This document shows, piece by piece, positions 21,966 through 33,400 of a stretch of 64,000 bases of DNA. The stretch's first letter is position 1, and the number at the start of each line of letters is the position of its first letter. Position numbers and translations under genes: made by a program. Below the pieces are notes generated by a model. It did not search any database and had not been told where the DNA came from. It worked only from the letters and a program-made list of their open reading frames with translations. Origin of the DNA: Daucus carota subsp. sativus (Eukaryota > Streptophyta > Magnoliopsida > Apiales > Apiaceae); the NCBI RefSeq assembly GCF_001625215.2, contig NC_030389.2, forward strand, positions 594,930 to 658,929, given 5' to 3'.

Positions 21966-22804
21966 TTTTTGAAAAAAAATCCAGAAAACCGACTGATTGT
22001 GGTCACAACTGACCGCTTATACCATTTAAAATCTCAAAAAACCGATCGGAACTGGTCAAAACCGACCACGGTGACCATAACTCATGACATTAAACCGACC
22101 GCAGAGAACAACCAACCATAGTTATCATTTACTATTGCAGAAAACCGACCGGCTCTAACAAAACACGGTCAGTTATGTTCGGTCCGGTTTACCGAACTAG
22201 AGGGCCGCCTGTGATAAACCCGACCAAAGACATATAACCGACCACGGGAACGGTCGGTTACATTTGGTGGGATAGTCGATTAAATCTGGTCGGTTTTATT
22301 CACAAAAACCACCCACTCCTGTCATAAACCCATGACTGTTAAATCGACCACATACGGTCGATTTTATTCTGTTGCAAAAAGTTCGACCGTTTTGGTCAAC
22401 CATTTTAACCGACTGATGGCGAGTCGGTTTCATCACAACACAACCCATCCTTTTCTGTCATAAACCCGACCAGCTCCACTAAACCGACCACCAGCGGTCG
22501 GTTTTATAATGCTTGGACAACCTTTGATCATTTTTGGTTAAACATTTAAATTGACCGTCGGCGGTCGGTTATAGTTTCACACGTGGCACTAGCAACCACG
22601 TGGCGCCGCCTGACAACGTAGGACCTGATTCATCGAATTTTTGCAGCTGAGAAAACCGACCACCTATGTGGTCAGTTTTATACCTGAAACACGACCAATC
22701 TATCAAAACCGACCACGATATATGGTCGGTAATAGGTCTAAAACCGACCGTTTTTTGACGTAACTAACCGTATTTTATGATCGGTTTTGGCATTTTTTTT
22801 AGTG
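21966..22804. mobile_element. CACTA-like non-autonomous element with dense subterminal repeats
   Basis: The right end is ...TTTTTTTTAGTG (TAGTG at 22800-22804), the inverse of CACTA. More than 20 copies of ACCGAC/GTCGGT-type motifs fill the region in both orientations, as in the subterminal zones of CACTA (En/Spm) transposons that bind transposase. The left end (AAAAAAAATCCAGAAAACCGAC near 21972) resembles the inverted right end, but its CACTA pentamer is not intact. No transposase is encoded. Confidence 0.65.
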
Positions 22805-22831
22805 TAATATGAAACGGTGGGATAGTTATTA

Positions 22832-23071
22832 CTCCCTATGTTTTGTTTTATAGATCGTTTAAGGTTTTTCACACAAATTAAAAAAATTCATTATTACATC
22901 AAAAAAACATCTATTACTGTGTCGCCTCCCGCTTTCTTCTCTTGACTCAAGGTATTAAATAAGCGTGACAAAAATCATTAGATAACCCAACTATTTTTGA
23001 AAAGAGAGAACGACCTGTATTTATAACAAATAATATTTTTTAAAATGATCTATGAAACAAAACAGAAGAAG
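22832..23071. mobile_element. Stowaway-like MITE (240 bp)
   Basis: CTCCCTATGTTTTGTTTTAT at the left is imperfectly inverted at the right (ATGAAACAAAACAGAAGAAG), with TA at 22830-22831 and 23072-23073. Older than the MITE at 14045, judging from mismatches. Confidence 0.7.
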
Positions 23072-23073
23072 TA

Positions 23074-24032
23074 TATTTTAATTACATCAATCACACGAGC
23101 ACTACTCGTAGGATACGCAACATCCAAATGACATTAAGCTCATTTCTCGACAAGTGATGTCCAAGTCACCAGATATTCTTCTGTAATTTGTCAATGTAAA
23201 AGTTTGCTTTTGAAATTTTTGCGCGAAATCAAATCGACCAAATCGAATGTCTCAGTGTCGTCTTTGACTACGTCTGTTCGAAGCATGTTTTTTCCATCGG
23301 CCGCATGTAGTTTATGTTTATCCTCTTATCAGATCTTATGTTAGTCAAAATGCAAGATATCAGTAATAATTATTAATTTGATCATCCAAGTGCATGCATG
23401 TCTTGTACTTTGTAGATTTTAATCCCAAAGTACTTTATCATCGTAATCGGAACTATTATAACGAAAATACAAATTAATTAAACTTAATCAGAAAAGCATA
23501 AAAATGAAAATCAGTCTTAATTATGGAATATATGAAATAAAAATTAATAAATAATAAATTAAATGATTAATCGGTTCGACAAATTCAACAAGTTATGAAA
23601 TAACGATTAATCGGAATTTTTCACCAATTTTTAACTAGGATGTATAATAAAAAAATACATGAAAGCATGTGTTCTCCCTAAAAATTGTTTTAAATTCCTT
23701 TTGTTACTATGAATTATAAAAATTATTATAAAATTCATAATAAAGAGGTATCTTTTATAAATTTATTTTTTGTTCCTGGAAATTATATATCCTAAATCAA
23801 CTGCGGCTGATGATGACCATACATCGAATCAAACAAATACATGAGATAAATCTGTATATTTAATAATACCTACCAGAACCAAATTAAGTCATCATAGGAT
23901 AACTTCAAGAACCTTCATAGCAGCCAGTACAGTGTAAAAGTAAATCAAAGTTGTGGAAATAACTGTACATAATACCCCTGCTTTAATCGTGAATTACATT
24001 TAACGTAAGCTACAGAAGTAAAAGTTTACAAG
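23074..24032. other. Spacer and promoter region upstream of defensin 1
   Basis: AT-rich, no gene found. A GTGCATGCATG motif at about 23390 contains an RY-type CATGCATG. The last ~150 bp (AACCTTCA..., ATACCCCT..., AATTACAT...) resemble the region before defensin 2 at about 27265-27355, so a duplicated promoter is likely. Confidence 0.5.
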
Positions 24033-24040
24033 TATAAATA
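24033..24040 (+). promoter_or_regulatory. TATA box of defensin 1
   Basis: TATAAATA followed by CTCCTCCAAACCCTCACCA, 77 bp before the start codon. The same TATA and downstream string precede defensin 2. Confidence 0.75.
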
Positions 24041-24116
24041 CTCCTCCAAACCCTCACCACTTCTCCACAGCATTTCACTTAAGCCTGATCAAGAACACAC
24101 ACATAATAAATTCAAC

Positions 24117-24632
24117 ATGGCACAGAAAGTTAACAGCGCTCTCATCTTCTCCGCCATCTTCGTCCTCTTCCTTGTAGCTAGCTACTCAGGTACGCGATTT
24201 ACGATACAGAGCCGAGATTACATTCTTATTCATACGACTTTCTGTAACATCCCACGTCGGTTAAATAATGACTATATAATTAATGCATATCAATTTGCTG
24301 GTACTTTTGAGCCAATCTGTGATAGTGGGTCCAGTATGCATTCAGTCGTGGACTTAAGATGTTATACTTTCAGTGACCGTAATTATCACAATTAATATCA
24401 CGATACTAATATTGAAACAGTGACAGTAGCAGAGGGAGCCCGAGCAGGCGCAGAGGGAGAAGTTGTGTACCCGGAAGCACTGTGCGAGAGAGCTAGCCAG
24501 ACATGGACAGGGAAGTGTCAACACACGGACCACTGCGACAATCAGTGCATTCAGTGGGAGAATGCACGCCACGGAGCTTGTCACAAGCGTGGCGGCAACT
24601 GGAAGTGCTTCTGCTACTTCGATCACTGCTAA
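24117..24632 (+). CDS. Plant defensin 1
   Basis: Two exons, 24117-24189 and 24421-24632, joined in phase 1 (94 residues). Exon 1 encodes the secretion signal (hydrophobic core FSAIFVLFLVASYSG). Exon 2 encodes a short acidic/Ala-Gly linker and the mature cysteine-stabilised alpha-beta domain with eight cysteines, including GKC, DNQC, HGACHKRGG (gamma-core) and CFCYFDHC. Such peptides are secreted to the apoplast, act against fungi by binding membrane lipids, and can be pollen or food allergens (Art v 1, Api g 7 relatives). The intron follows TCAG|GTACG and ends AACAG. It is closest to defensin 2 at 27441, sharing promoter, signal peptide and the YPxALCE segment. Pair-specific linkers before the first cysteine are longer than in defensins 3 and 4. 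Annotation as a defensin is firm; target and tissue are not shown. Confidence 0.95.
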
Positions 24633-25516
24633 TTATGTTATGAATGAGTGAATAAGTTGTGTGGTATATTGATCGATTAGCCACATGAACTATATATATG
24701 TTATGCTATTATATTATGTATCTGGTATCGTGATTTCTCTTCATGTACTGATCGACTGAATTCGATCACTGAATAAAAATGTTGTGTATGCTGTTTTTAT
24801 ACTTATGAGGCACTCTACTTTTTCTTAAAAAAAGTGAAAAATTAGACTTAGATGATCATCCATACATACTTGAGTATTTGTTTTGACAAATTTCAGAGAT
24901 GAGAAATAATCGAAATCTAAATTTGAAACGACAAGGGATAAGCTAGGTATATATCAGCTTTGTCAAGTGTGCGCCCATCCACACATACTACGCATTAAAT
25001 TTTATATGTTTTGTGGTATATTGATTGGTGTGATTACTGTATATCCACGATTTTATCATTATTAAAAAATAAGAATCAATTTAAATTAGTCAAATTTATA
25101 ATTTTTAATATTTAAAATGTGCTCAGGTGCGCGCACAGCCTAGAAAACCAATTATATATATTTGCTTGTGCATATATATGCTTCAGCTACCAGCGCTGAG
25201 CGAGTCCCTTCGATGGAGTCGTGTTCAGAGCATCTTCAGGATACTATTGTATGAGTTGTATCTTATTCTTGACGTGGTTCATGATTAATGAGTCCGGTTA
25301 ATGAAAATCGGAACTTCATACACATACATTGATAAAACATTTCTTTCGCATCCTTTGGGTTACCTTTCTCATACCCATCATTTTCATTCCCAAATATTTC
25401 ATATCCCACCAGTCATCCAAACACCCCCTAATTGTAAATTCCTTAGCAGTGGTTTATAACTCTTATAATATTTCTTCTTTTATTATATATATTTTAATAT
25501 TTAATTTTAGTTAATA
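24633..25516. other. Spacer 3' of defensin 1
   Basis: Contains the defensin 1 3' UTR with AATAAAAAT (about 24772) as a likely polyadenylation signal, then AT-rich sequence with no coding signal. Confidence 0.5.
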
Positions 25517-25793
25517 CTCTCCCGTCCCTTTTTAGTTGTCATATTTGTAAAAAAACACATATATTAAAAAAAATTATATATATGTTGTAAGTTGTTCCAT
25601 GTATGTCCTTATTTACTATATTAAATAATAAGTCATAAGTGTACATATGATGATAAAATCAAACATCGAACTAACAATTAAGAGATAAATATGAAAAAAA
25701 TATATATAGATATACATTGGAACAAGAATGAGACAATTATTTAGAGACAATTTTTTTTTTGTAAATATGACAATTAAAAAAAGCGGATGAAAT
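25517..25793. mobile_element. Stowaway-like MITE, eroded (277 bp)
   Basis: The left end CTCTCCCGTCCCTTTTTAGT, continuing with TGTCATATTTGTAAA, is matched in inverted orientation at the right (GTAAATATGACAATT then AAAGCGGATGAAAT). TA lies outside each end (25515-25516 and 25794-25795). Termini are partly decayed. Confidence 0.6.
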
Positions 25794-25795
25794 TA

Positions 25796-27368
25796 TTTTT
25801 AATAACTAATAAATATACTTGAATTAACATATTTTACTTAAATATATATATTAAATAAGTAATTTCATTTAATATGTTATATAAGTAGTTCTTAATAGTT
25901 AATAGTTAAGTTTATCAAAAGACTAAATAGAAAGTAGCGCATCATTGATATATCGAATTGATATACAAACCTAGTGATATACAAACCTGTTCGTTGTAAG
26001 GCACATACAAGAGTGAAATCGCCGACACTCGAGTTGTTCATAAGACTGCTATTTTCATCACTAATATGAACAACTGCTATTCTCGTCACTAATTCTATTT
26101 AAATCGATTTATTTGTCCCAGTTTTGAACTAGTTGTTTATGATTTTATACTAATTCAAACGGTCGCATCAAGATTGTAACGAACATTTTTTTGTTTTAAT
26201 TCGTTGTTGGTACCAATTATTATCAATAATTAAATTGACAAAACTAAGAAGATTAAACTATCTTTTCAAGCTGTTATAGCTAAATTTAGTCCCTTTTCGC
26301 CGGGTATATATTTAACTGGGCCGGATAGATATAGATTGAATTAGCTATCTTATATTTGTAGGGTGAGGACGCGCAGAAAAAAGGTGTGACTTCTATTGAT
26401 GATATCATTTGACAAGATAGGCAAGAAGATGGCTCCATGTCCGGGAGATGGGGACGCGCCTTCTTAGCGCTTACCTTTTTGAATATGTTTATTTGGGTAC
26501 CCTTTTGGTAGATATTAAAAGCTATCCTTTGAGGGATAGGAAAATCATCCCTCCGGAAGATAGCGGAGATCGGAAGATCTAGACACCTGAGCCCATCCGG
26601 CGAGATATATAATCCTCAATCCTCAATCATGTATTATGCTAGGTTGTCCTCGTGTGGGCCTTAAGGTAACCACGATTTTTGTTGAAGGCCCTCCAGAGCG
26701 GTATGAAGAACGGTCACATGTCTGGATCTTCTATTCCGGTGAGTTATCCTCATTAGGGATTGAGACGATTGTATGTTCCGATTGTTTAGATGAAGACTTT
26801 ACCTAATATTCTAGTGACTACCCTCACCAGGGGTAAGGGCTCATCCTTCGACTTTTTCTATTATATGAAAAGTAGCGGTTAGTGTTATCTCCAATAGTTG
26901 GAGATAATATTGTATCCATGATGTATATGGATTAAGAGCCATGTAGTTGACCTTAAGACCAATCCTCATAAGAGTAGGACTCCGACTCCTCCCGAGCATA
27001 TTGGAACCGCCATGGACCTGAAATTCATCAAGGTAACTAAAATTCAAAGTTCGATTATTGTATTACGTCCAGTACAGATAAATGAAACTTGTGGTTATCA
27101 CTTATCTGGTGAAGCAATACAGAGGAAGTAATACTCAGGAAATTTATGTCATTTTAAGTATAAATCCCCACGTCATTATTATGATGTCATTATTTTCTTA
27201 AGGGGTCCATCTGCTTAATTAGTTACCCCACAGATAATTGAGCGCACTTGACTAAAATTTGAAGAACCTTCAACGTGACTGCAAACCTAAGATTTTTAGC
27301 TGTGGAACTAGGTTTACAGAATACCCCTCCCTCATAGCCTAAATTACATGCAGTGGCAAATTTGTCGC
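25796..27368. other. Spacer between defensins 1 and 2
   Basis: No gene recognised. About 26290-26860 is less AT-rich than its surroundings (GGGGACGCGCC, GGGTGAGGACGCG, CCCTCCAGAGCGG), which may mean an unrecognised old transposon insertion. The last ~110 bp match the defensin 1 promoter. Confidence 0.4.
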
Positions 27369-27376
27369 TATAAATA
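27369..27376 (+). promoter_or_regulatory. TATA box of defensin 2
   Basis: TATAAATA followed by CTCCTTCAAACCCTCACCA, 65 bp before the ATG; nearly the same as before defensin 1. Confidence 0.75.
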
Positions 27377-27440
27377 CTCCTTCAAACCCTCACCATTTCT
27401 ACACAAGAGCACAAGCAAATCACTCCAAAGTAGAATCAAC

Positions 27441-30400
27441 ATGGCCCCCAAAGCTAGCGCACTTACCCTGTCTGCCATCTTCGTTCTCTTCCTTGTAGCT
27501 AGCTACTCAGGTACGCACCCTAGCTAGCATATGTATACAATTAGTCGATTATTAGTAACTTATAAGTTCAAAAATATGCAAGTCCGAAGTAAATCGCCTG
27601 TTCTGGAATCAGGTCAGAACTAATTCCGCGCAATCCTACAAACCTCCAAAAATCAGTTAATATTTACTTGTCAATCATGAAAAACTAAAAAAACACTATA
27701 TATATCCGCCAAATTTTTTTTTTGTTTCAAATTACTTGTACACAACTGCAAAATCATATTTCCAAAATCAATTTTACTCCACATATCTCTTATTTATATT
27801 TCCTCGATCAATCTCACTCCACATATTTTGATCATTTAATACAATTAATGTTGGGAGTCACAGTGAAAATCACAGCAACAATGTATAGAGCAGTTATATT
27901 ATATAAACAAGAGTAGGCCAACGAAACCACAACAATATAGCATGCACGAAGATCGTATACACAATAATCAGTGACTGAGAAATTACGAGAAAAGAAGAGA
28001 AAGGCGCACCTTACACCGTCGCTAGAATTTAGTATACAGAACAGCTGAGTCGCCTAGCCCTTCGATGAAGACTAGACTGTTCTTGAAGTGATTATTGCCC
28101 CACTACGCTGTGATGGGTAGTCGCAATATCGCTCCCAGGATAAAACAGCACAGACCGAACCGCTCACAGACACGAGTACGATCAACAGCGATCAACACCT
28201 CAGTTCGCCCGAGAACAGTATGTATATGTGTATATATCGGAGTAGAGGGTGAGAGAGTAAGAGAGAAGAATGAGAATGGTGTTTTTGTTTTTCCCGTGCT
28301 CCAACTCAAGTGTCGAGGCTCACTATTTATAGTGAGGCCAAGCCACCAACACACTGTCCAGATTCATCTGTCCAGGTTCAATGAATCTGTATCTGTCAGA
28401 CATTCTGACCAGATTCATTTGTCCAGGTTCAATGAATCTGTATCTGTCAGATATACTGACCAGATTCATTTGTCCAGATTCAATGAATCTATATCTGTCA
28501 GATATACTGACCAGATTCATTTGTCCAGATTCAATGAATCTGTATCTATCAGATATACTGACCAGATTCATTTGTCCAGATTAAATGAATCACATTCTCA
28601 TTTCAAGCTCTTTCAAGCCACTGTATTCAACTCTATTTCTCAATGGATTTCACTAAGAAAATATCCCGGAAATTACATCAAGAACATATTAAAAAATATG
28701 CTTTAAGCTTTTCATTTTCTAACAATCCCCCACAAATCCATATAGATATGCATATTAGTCCTCATCATGACTTGTTTTTCAGAGTAGGTACCCTTCCGGG
28801 TTTGAACCCTCCTAAGTCCCCTACTTCGATGGCTACCGGATATAGATGGATTGTTTCACCTTGAATCTCTATCCGTTGGGTGTAACCACACTCCATAGAC
28901 GACGACAAGTCAAAGGCTATGGTGCCGATCTACGGCTTTGAGACATTAATGGTCGTGTCTCGATCCTGTTCGTCGAATGTTTCAAGGAATAACCCTTTCC
29001 TCTAATTGCGACCTCACAATTACATTCGCTTAGCTGGGCATCTCCAGAGATGTACTGCAACCATCTCGTCAAATGACTTGACCCCATTCAGAGTTCTAAA
29101 AACTCTTGCTATACTTGCAGTGTCAGTACCTTTTAGGTTTGCAGGGGATAGACTCAGATGCATAAGTATCTACATTGTAGTTAAAGGTACTACCGATCCA
29201 CCCTTACAGCTTGTTTACCACATTGAATACACTTTGAGGGATCTCCTCTCAGATGTATTGGGTTCCCGCTGTAGATGAATCATAATGGGTTATCAGTCCC
29301 ATCCCCAACCTTGACTTAAGGACAACAGCATGCTCAAGCCCTTTAGTCAGTGGATCAGCTATGTTATCTTGAGTTCCAATGAACTCAATAGCAATAGTCC
29401 GATCAGACACCAAACCCCTTATAGACTTAAGTCTAACTTGGATGTGTCTCTTTGTTTTAGCATTATACTTGGCACTTCTGATCTTGTCGATAGTTGTACG
29501 ACTATCACAATGAACAGAAATTGTCGGTAGCGGACGACTTACTACAGGTAACACAGACAGGAGTCCATGTAACCATTCAGCCTCCGTACCCGTGGCATCC
29601 AATGCACACAACTCGGCCTCAAACGTAGACCGAGTTACTATAGTCTGTCTAGTCGACTTCCAAGATACTGCTCCACCCGCAAGGGTAAACAGATATCCAG
29701 TCACTCCATTGGAACCAGACTTCTTAGCTATCCAACTTGCATCACTATATCCCCCAAGCACACTCGGATATCTCCTGTAGTGCAACCCAAGATATATGGT
29801 GCCTTTCAGATATCTAAGTACTCTATCTAGAGCATCCCAATGAGTTCTGTTTGGACAGCTTGTATATCTTGCTAACTTAGACACAGAATATGATATATCT
29901 GGTCTTGTACCATTAGCAAGATATTGCAAACTACCAATAATCTGAGAATATCTTAACTGAGACACGGGTACACCTGAAGCATTCTTGATAAGAGCAACTT
30001 TAGGATCATATGGTGTACTAGCAATTCTACAATTTGAATAACCATACTTCTCAAGTATAGATTTCTCTATATAATGAGATTGTGACAAGGTTATTCCCTC
30101 AGTTGATTGAGTCAACTTGAGACCAAGAATCACATTCGCCTCACCCATGTCCTTCATTTCAAAGTGTCTTTTCAAGAAATTCTTTGTCTCGTTAATAATC
30201 TCAATACTGGTTCCAAACAGTAGTATATCATCCACATACAAGCACAACACAATATGTTCATTTCCTTTAACCTTATAGTAGACACACTTGTCATTATCAT
30301 TAACTATAAAATCAAAAGTCAAAACAGTGTCATCAAACTTTTTGTGCCAGTCTCTAGGTGCTTGTTTCAAGCCGTAGATGGATTTGACTAACTTACATAC

Positions 30401-33400
30401 TTTGCTCTCATTGCCAGATGCAACAAATCCCTCAGGCTGATCCATATAAATCTCTTCTTCAAGATCACCATGAAGAAAAGCTGTCTTTACATCCATTTGA
30501 TGGATGATAAGACCATGTACGGAAGCCAATGCTACAAGCATTCGGATCGTTGTCAATCTTGCAACAGGAGAGTATGTATCAAAGTAGTCAATACCTTCTC
30601 TTTGCCTAAAACCTTTAGCAACCAATCTAGCTTTATACTTATCTATTGAGCCATCTGGTTTCATCTTCTTTTTGAAGATCCACTTACATCCTATAGTAGA
30701 ACACCCAGGAGGGAGGTCAACCAACTCCCATGTTCCGTTAGAAACAATAGAGTCAATTTCACTCTTCACAGCGCCTTTCCAGTGCCTAGATTCCGAAGAA
30801 TCCATGGCTTGTCGGAAAGTCAAAGGTTCGTCCTCGACATTGTAAGTGATAAAATCACTTCCAAAGTCCTTAACTACCTTTGCACGCTTGCTCCTTCTAG
30901 GTTCCTCAACTTCATTAGGAGTAGAGCTACTAGCAGGATTTGCCCCCACTTTTGTCATCCTTTCCACATGATCGGGAATAGAACTAGATGTGTGAGTAGG
31001 ATCATCACTAGAAGAACTTTGAGGTATACCAGTCTTCATAGGGAACACATCCTCAAAGAATGTTGCATCACGAAACTCAACTATCGTGTTTGCCACTATA
31101 CCATCTATGTCAGATTTTAATACTAAAAATCTCATAGCTGTAGTGGTTTCGAGATAGCCCAGAAAGATACAATCAACAGTTTTCGGCCCTAGTTTCTTTC
31201 TCTTCTGTTCAGGGACAAGTACCTTAGCAAGGCACCCCCACACACGAAGATACTTTATACTAGTTTTCCTGCCTTTCCATAATTCGTAAGGTGTCTTGTC
31301 CATATGTTTCAGAGGGACTCTATTCAGAATATGGCAAGCCGTATTCAGAGCCTCCCCCCACATGTACTTAGGCAACCCCGAATTAATCAACATACTGTTA
31401 ATCATATCTTTAAAAGTTCTGTTCTTTCGTTCTGCCACCCCATTAGACTCAGGTGTATATGGTGGAGTCACCTCATGAATTATACCATTGCTCTTGCAAA
31501 ATTCATTAAAGGTGTTTCCCGTATATTCACCACCTCTATCAGATCTCAAACGTTTAAGTACTTTACCAGTTTGTGTTTCAACTTCAGTTTTAAATCTAAT
31601 GAATTTTTCAAGTGCTTCATCTTTATGTTTAAGCAAATAAACATAACAATATCTACTACAATCATCTATAAAGGTAATGAAATATCTACAGTGTTCCTTA
31701 GTCAACACACCACCAAATTCACATATGTCCGAGTGCACTAAATCTAACAAGTCAGAATCCCTAACCACACTATGAAAAGGTTTCCTTGTTAGTTTAGCTG
31801 TCACACATACTTGACATTTAGTTTTCTTATCAATGGCATGCTTTGGAATCAACTCTAAGTTCATCATATTCTTTAGAGCACCAAAATTTAAATGACCAAG
31901 CCTAGAGTGCCACAAATCGGATGATTCAATATTATTAACAGAAGGAGAAGCAATATCATTAATAAAACCGCCTAAAACAGGCTCCACATTTATTAAAAAC
32001 AAGCCGTCTGACAAGTAGCCCTTGCCAAAAAACACACCAGTCTGAGTAATAACTACTTTATTACACTTTAAAGAAAGTTCAAAGCCATTTTTAACTAAAC
32101 AACTTCCACTAATAATATTTCTACGAATCTCGGGAACATGATGCACTCTAGTAAGGGATAGAACACGCCCTGAAGCAAACTTCAGGTCCACGTTTCCTAT
32201 TCCACGAACTTGAGCCGCACTAGCATTCCCCATCGTCACTGTCATCCCATGAGCCTGTTGATAAGATACAAACAGAGTAATATCAGCACAAATGTGCACA
32301 TTAGCTCCCGTATCAATCAACCACTCATTAGATAGATAAGTGGAAAATAGTTCATGGTTGTACTTAACATACCCGTCATTGGTTTCAGAAGCAACAGCCT
32401 CACCAACAACCATGTTAAGCACAGGCCCATCAGTGGTTCCAAGCACAGTATTTGCTTGTGCTACCACCTCAGCTTTCTTTGCTTTCTTTACAGGACAGTC
32501 CTTACTCCAATGACCAACCTGTCCACAAGACCAACATGGTTTGTTGGCCTTTGATTTCTTAGCCTTGCCCTTGTCAGTTTTGGGCTTAGTGTTCACCTTC
32601 TTAGCGACAGACTTTCTTTTCTGTCCCACAGTCACTACATTGACCTTCGAGCTACCAGATTCAGTTGGCATCACATGTCCCTGTTTGGACTTGTGCTGCT
32701 CTTGCACAGAGATGTCCAGCATCAGGTTAGTCCAAGTGATCTCTCCCTTCTGCCTTTTCAGGGAGAGTGCAAACTCTTCCCAAGACTTAGGGAGTTTTTC
32801 AATCACAGACATAACCAAAAACTTTTCAGGAAGGTCCATTCCGGACTCCTTCAAAGCATGCACCAACGTCTCAAACTCATGCACCTGCTCAGTCATGGAT
32901 TTTGTATCCACCAGTTTGAAGTCCAGGAACTTAGCCACAGAATACTTTTCCAACCCTTGCGAGTCAGTATTATGTGTCTGATCAAGTTTCTCCCACAAGG
33001 TCTTAGCAGTGTAGGAGTCAGATGAATAAACATCGAACAGAGTGTTCGTTAAGGCTGCTAGTATAGCAGCCCTAGCCACCCCATCCTTTTCCTCCCACAT
33101 AGCATATGCCTTAAGGGTTTCAGCCTTTTCCTGTACCACAACTGGTTTCTCGTACTGTAACACCGGCCACAGACCCTTAACCGTAAGCCACAGTTTCATC
33201 TTTTTCTGCCAGCGAGAAAAAGAAACTCCCCCACCGAATTTATCAGGAATACCTGATAAATCGATGGGCTGTGGAAAACGGTATGTAGTCCAATCGATGT
33301 TAGTAGTAACACCAGACCCAGAACCAGCACCACCACCAACAACAGAATCCACAATCTCATTAACCATCTTGCTTACTACACAATATAACAGATAATCACT

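Noticed and set aside
28360-28591. Regularly spaced repeats reminiscent of a CRISPR array
   Set aside because: No unique spacers, units are contiguous, the genome is eukaryotic, and the array is duplicated in both LTRs.
28095-28706. 203-codon repetitive protein (also at 33654) and its antisense partner
   Set aside because: The 51-bp LTR repeat has a length divisible by three, so it keeps frames open on both strands; no start context or family supports a gene.
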